A DNA stretch of 64,000 bases from Vanilla planifolia (lineage: Eukaryota > Streptophyta > Magnoliopsida > Asparagales > Orchidaceae): positions 201,001 through 265,000 of the forward strand of contig JAIUJO010000299.1 in NCBI GenBank assembly GCA_023846275.1. Reading direction: 5' to 3'. The position numbers and the translations under genes are program-made. Position 1 is the stretch's first letter. Every line of letters begins with the position of its first letter. The notes beneath the pieces are model-generated. The model made no database searches. It was not told the DNA's origin and worked only from the letters and a program-made list of their open reading frames with translations. Of this stretch, positions 62,801-64,000 are shown in pieces.

Positions 62801-64000
62801 AAATTTCTTCTACAGAAGCCAACAACCTTAGAAAGAAGATATTTAAAAATATAGGAAAGAATATTTAAATTGAATGTGTATTCCAAAGAAGTTTGTTTTA
62901 TTGTAATTTAGCTTATTTATAATTAATAAAAATTACTAATATTAATAAAGATAGATAAAAATAAAATATTTTTTAATATAAAGTAAATAGAAGTTAAGAA
63001 TGAGATGAATTAAAGATATGTATGTAAATGAATCAAAATGATGTGAAGGCCATAGATGAGAAGATGAAAAGTTACATAATAATATAACCAAATGGAAACA
63101 GACAAAATGAAAAAAAAGGAGAAATAGTTTAACAAAGTTACATTCTAACATGCTAAGGATGGCAACTGTAACATTTTTTATTAGGAAACTAGCTGAGAAT
63201 TAAAATATGTCATAATATATAGCAGTACTCTTAACACAAAAGGTATTCAAAAATATAAAAAATAAATATTTAAAAGTATACATCTCGTTTAGATTATTTG
63301 AATGATGTTTGTTTCTTCTTGAACGAAGTCCATTTGGAATATTTCAAATTTCCAAAGAAAATAATAAAAAATATTAATAAATTTATTTTTTAAAATTAAT
63401 TAAATATATAATAAAATTGAAAAAATAATAAATTCAATTAATTTAATATACCGAATTCATAGACTTATAAGGCTCAAACAAAATAAGTATTTCAATTTAA
63501 TAGTAGTGTAAAAAAATCAAAGCTCAAACATTATAAGAAAGTTGCATTCGAAGATACTAACAAAATGGATGTCACATCCTCATTTATTAAATTAGTTCTA
63601 AATCAAAATGCCCCATAGAATGTGAAAATCCTAAAAAATATATTTAAAAAAATACAAAATTAATGTCAAAATTATAGAGCTTGTTGAGATATGTTAAAGC
63701 ATATTGTTTTTTTATAAATTTGACATCAACTTCAATAACTTTGATTTAACAAAGTAAATACACATAAGCTATAACAAATTTTTAATTTAATATTATGTAA
63801 ATATGTTTTAAAACTAAAGTAAGATATTTTAAAGTCATGTAATATGATGAAATTAAGGCAATGTAAAGGTCACACAATATTAGATCTTCAGTTATATAAT
63901 AATATAACTAAAACAAAGTGAATACTTTGTAACATGAGATTATTTGTGTGGGGAAGTTGCATTCCAGAGCACTAAGGGGATTATTTAACATCCTTGATTT
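59820..64000 (-). repeat. diverged satellite array, inverted half
   Basis: The same unit as in 56.8-59.8 kb continues as its reverse complement. Copies carry AGATAAATTAAAG, a CCAAATCAAA-like phrase, GATGTAAAGGTCACA, GAGAATTAGAGT and, further on, CATTCCAAGACACTAAG, a GTAACATCCTCGAT-like phrase and CTCATAAAG. The GGTCACA-type box falls at about 59,885, 60,260, 60,664, 61,040 (degenerate), 61,326, 61,768, 62,123, 62,542, 63,038, 63,465 (degenerate) and 63,859. The plus strand is A-rich. The array is cut by the window end. Best matching pair: 57,130-57,190 against the reverse complement of 61,290-61,350. Confidence 0.87.
60570..60591. repeat. AT microsatellite
   Basis: An uninterrupted (AT)n run of about 22 bases inside one inverted satellite copy. 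Confidence 0.9.

Noticed and set aside
1-64000. CRISPR arrays, bacterial operons, plasmid origins or attachment sites
   Set aside because: There are no regularly spaced identical short repeats, no ribosome-binding-site/ORF organisation, and all recognisable proteins are plant-type with introns or plant retroelements.

Overview
This window looks like nuclear DNA from a land plant with a large, very AT-rich genome. No open frame exceeds 155 codons, and no bacterial-style gene layout is present. The readable protein traces are all plant-type: degenerate Ty3/gypsy and L1 retrotransposons and the exons of a plant kinesin separated by long introns. CpG is scarce (5 in the first 600 bases by hand count), which fits long-term methylation and deamination. 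Low G+C, old retrotransposons and a candidate intron of about 11 kb together suggest a gymnosperm. A gnetophyte such as Welwitschia, which has a notably GC-poor genome, is my best guess, but this is inference only.

Layout. 1-8.4 kb: no recognisable gene; a degenerate minisatellite near 4 kb and a slightly GC-richer patch at 4.4-4.6 kb. 8.5-10.9 kb (minus): an L1 LINE remnant with reverse transcriptase and C-terminal RNase H traces, including a 217-bp internal tandem duplication. 14.8-16.3 kb (plus): a Ty3/gypsy pol remnant (RNase H and integrase). About 20.1-34.7 kb (minus): scattered exons of a kinesin resembling KIN-7/CENP-E-like proteins, with the end of the motor domain and neck at 33.5-34.7 kb and coiled-coil tail exons at 20.1-22.6 kb. 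In-frame stops and missing exons make it a probable pseudogene. 35.1-38.7 kb (minus): a second L1 with endonuclease, reverse transcriptase and RNase H in the proper order. 43.4-46.4 kb (minus): a second Ty3/gypsy element with reverse transcriptase, RNase H and integrase in order, plus a primer-binding site for initiator Met-tRNA.

49.5-52.2 kb is strongly T-skewed and unexplained. From 56.8 kb to the end of the window lies the most unusual structure: about 20 diverged copies of a roughly 340-430 bp tandem unit. About nine copies run in one orientation up to 59.8 kb and about eleven in the opposite orientation beyond it, so the plus strand flips from T-rich to A-rich at the switch. The array runs off the window edge. 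I know of no named family that matches it.

No functional protein-coding gene can be asserted. The window is best read as the decayed long-intron remains of one kinesin locus, set among old retroelements and bordered by an inverted satellite array.
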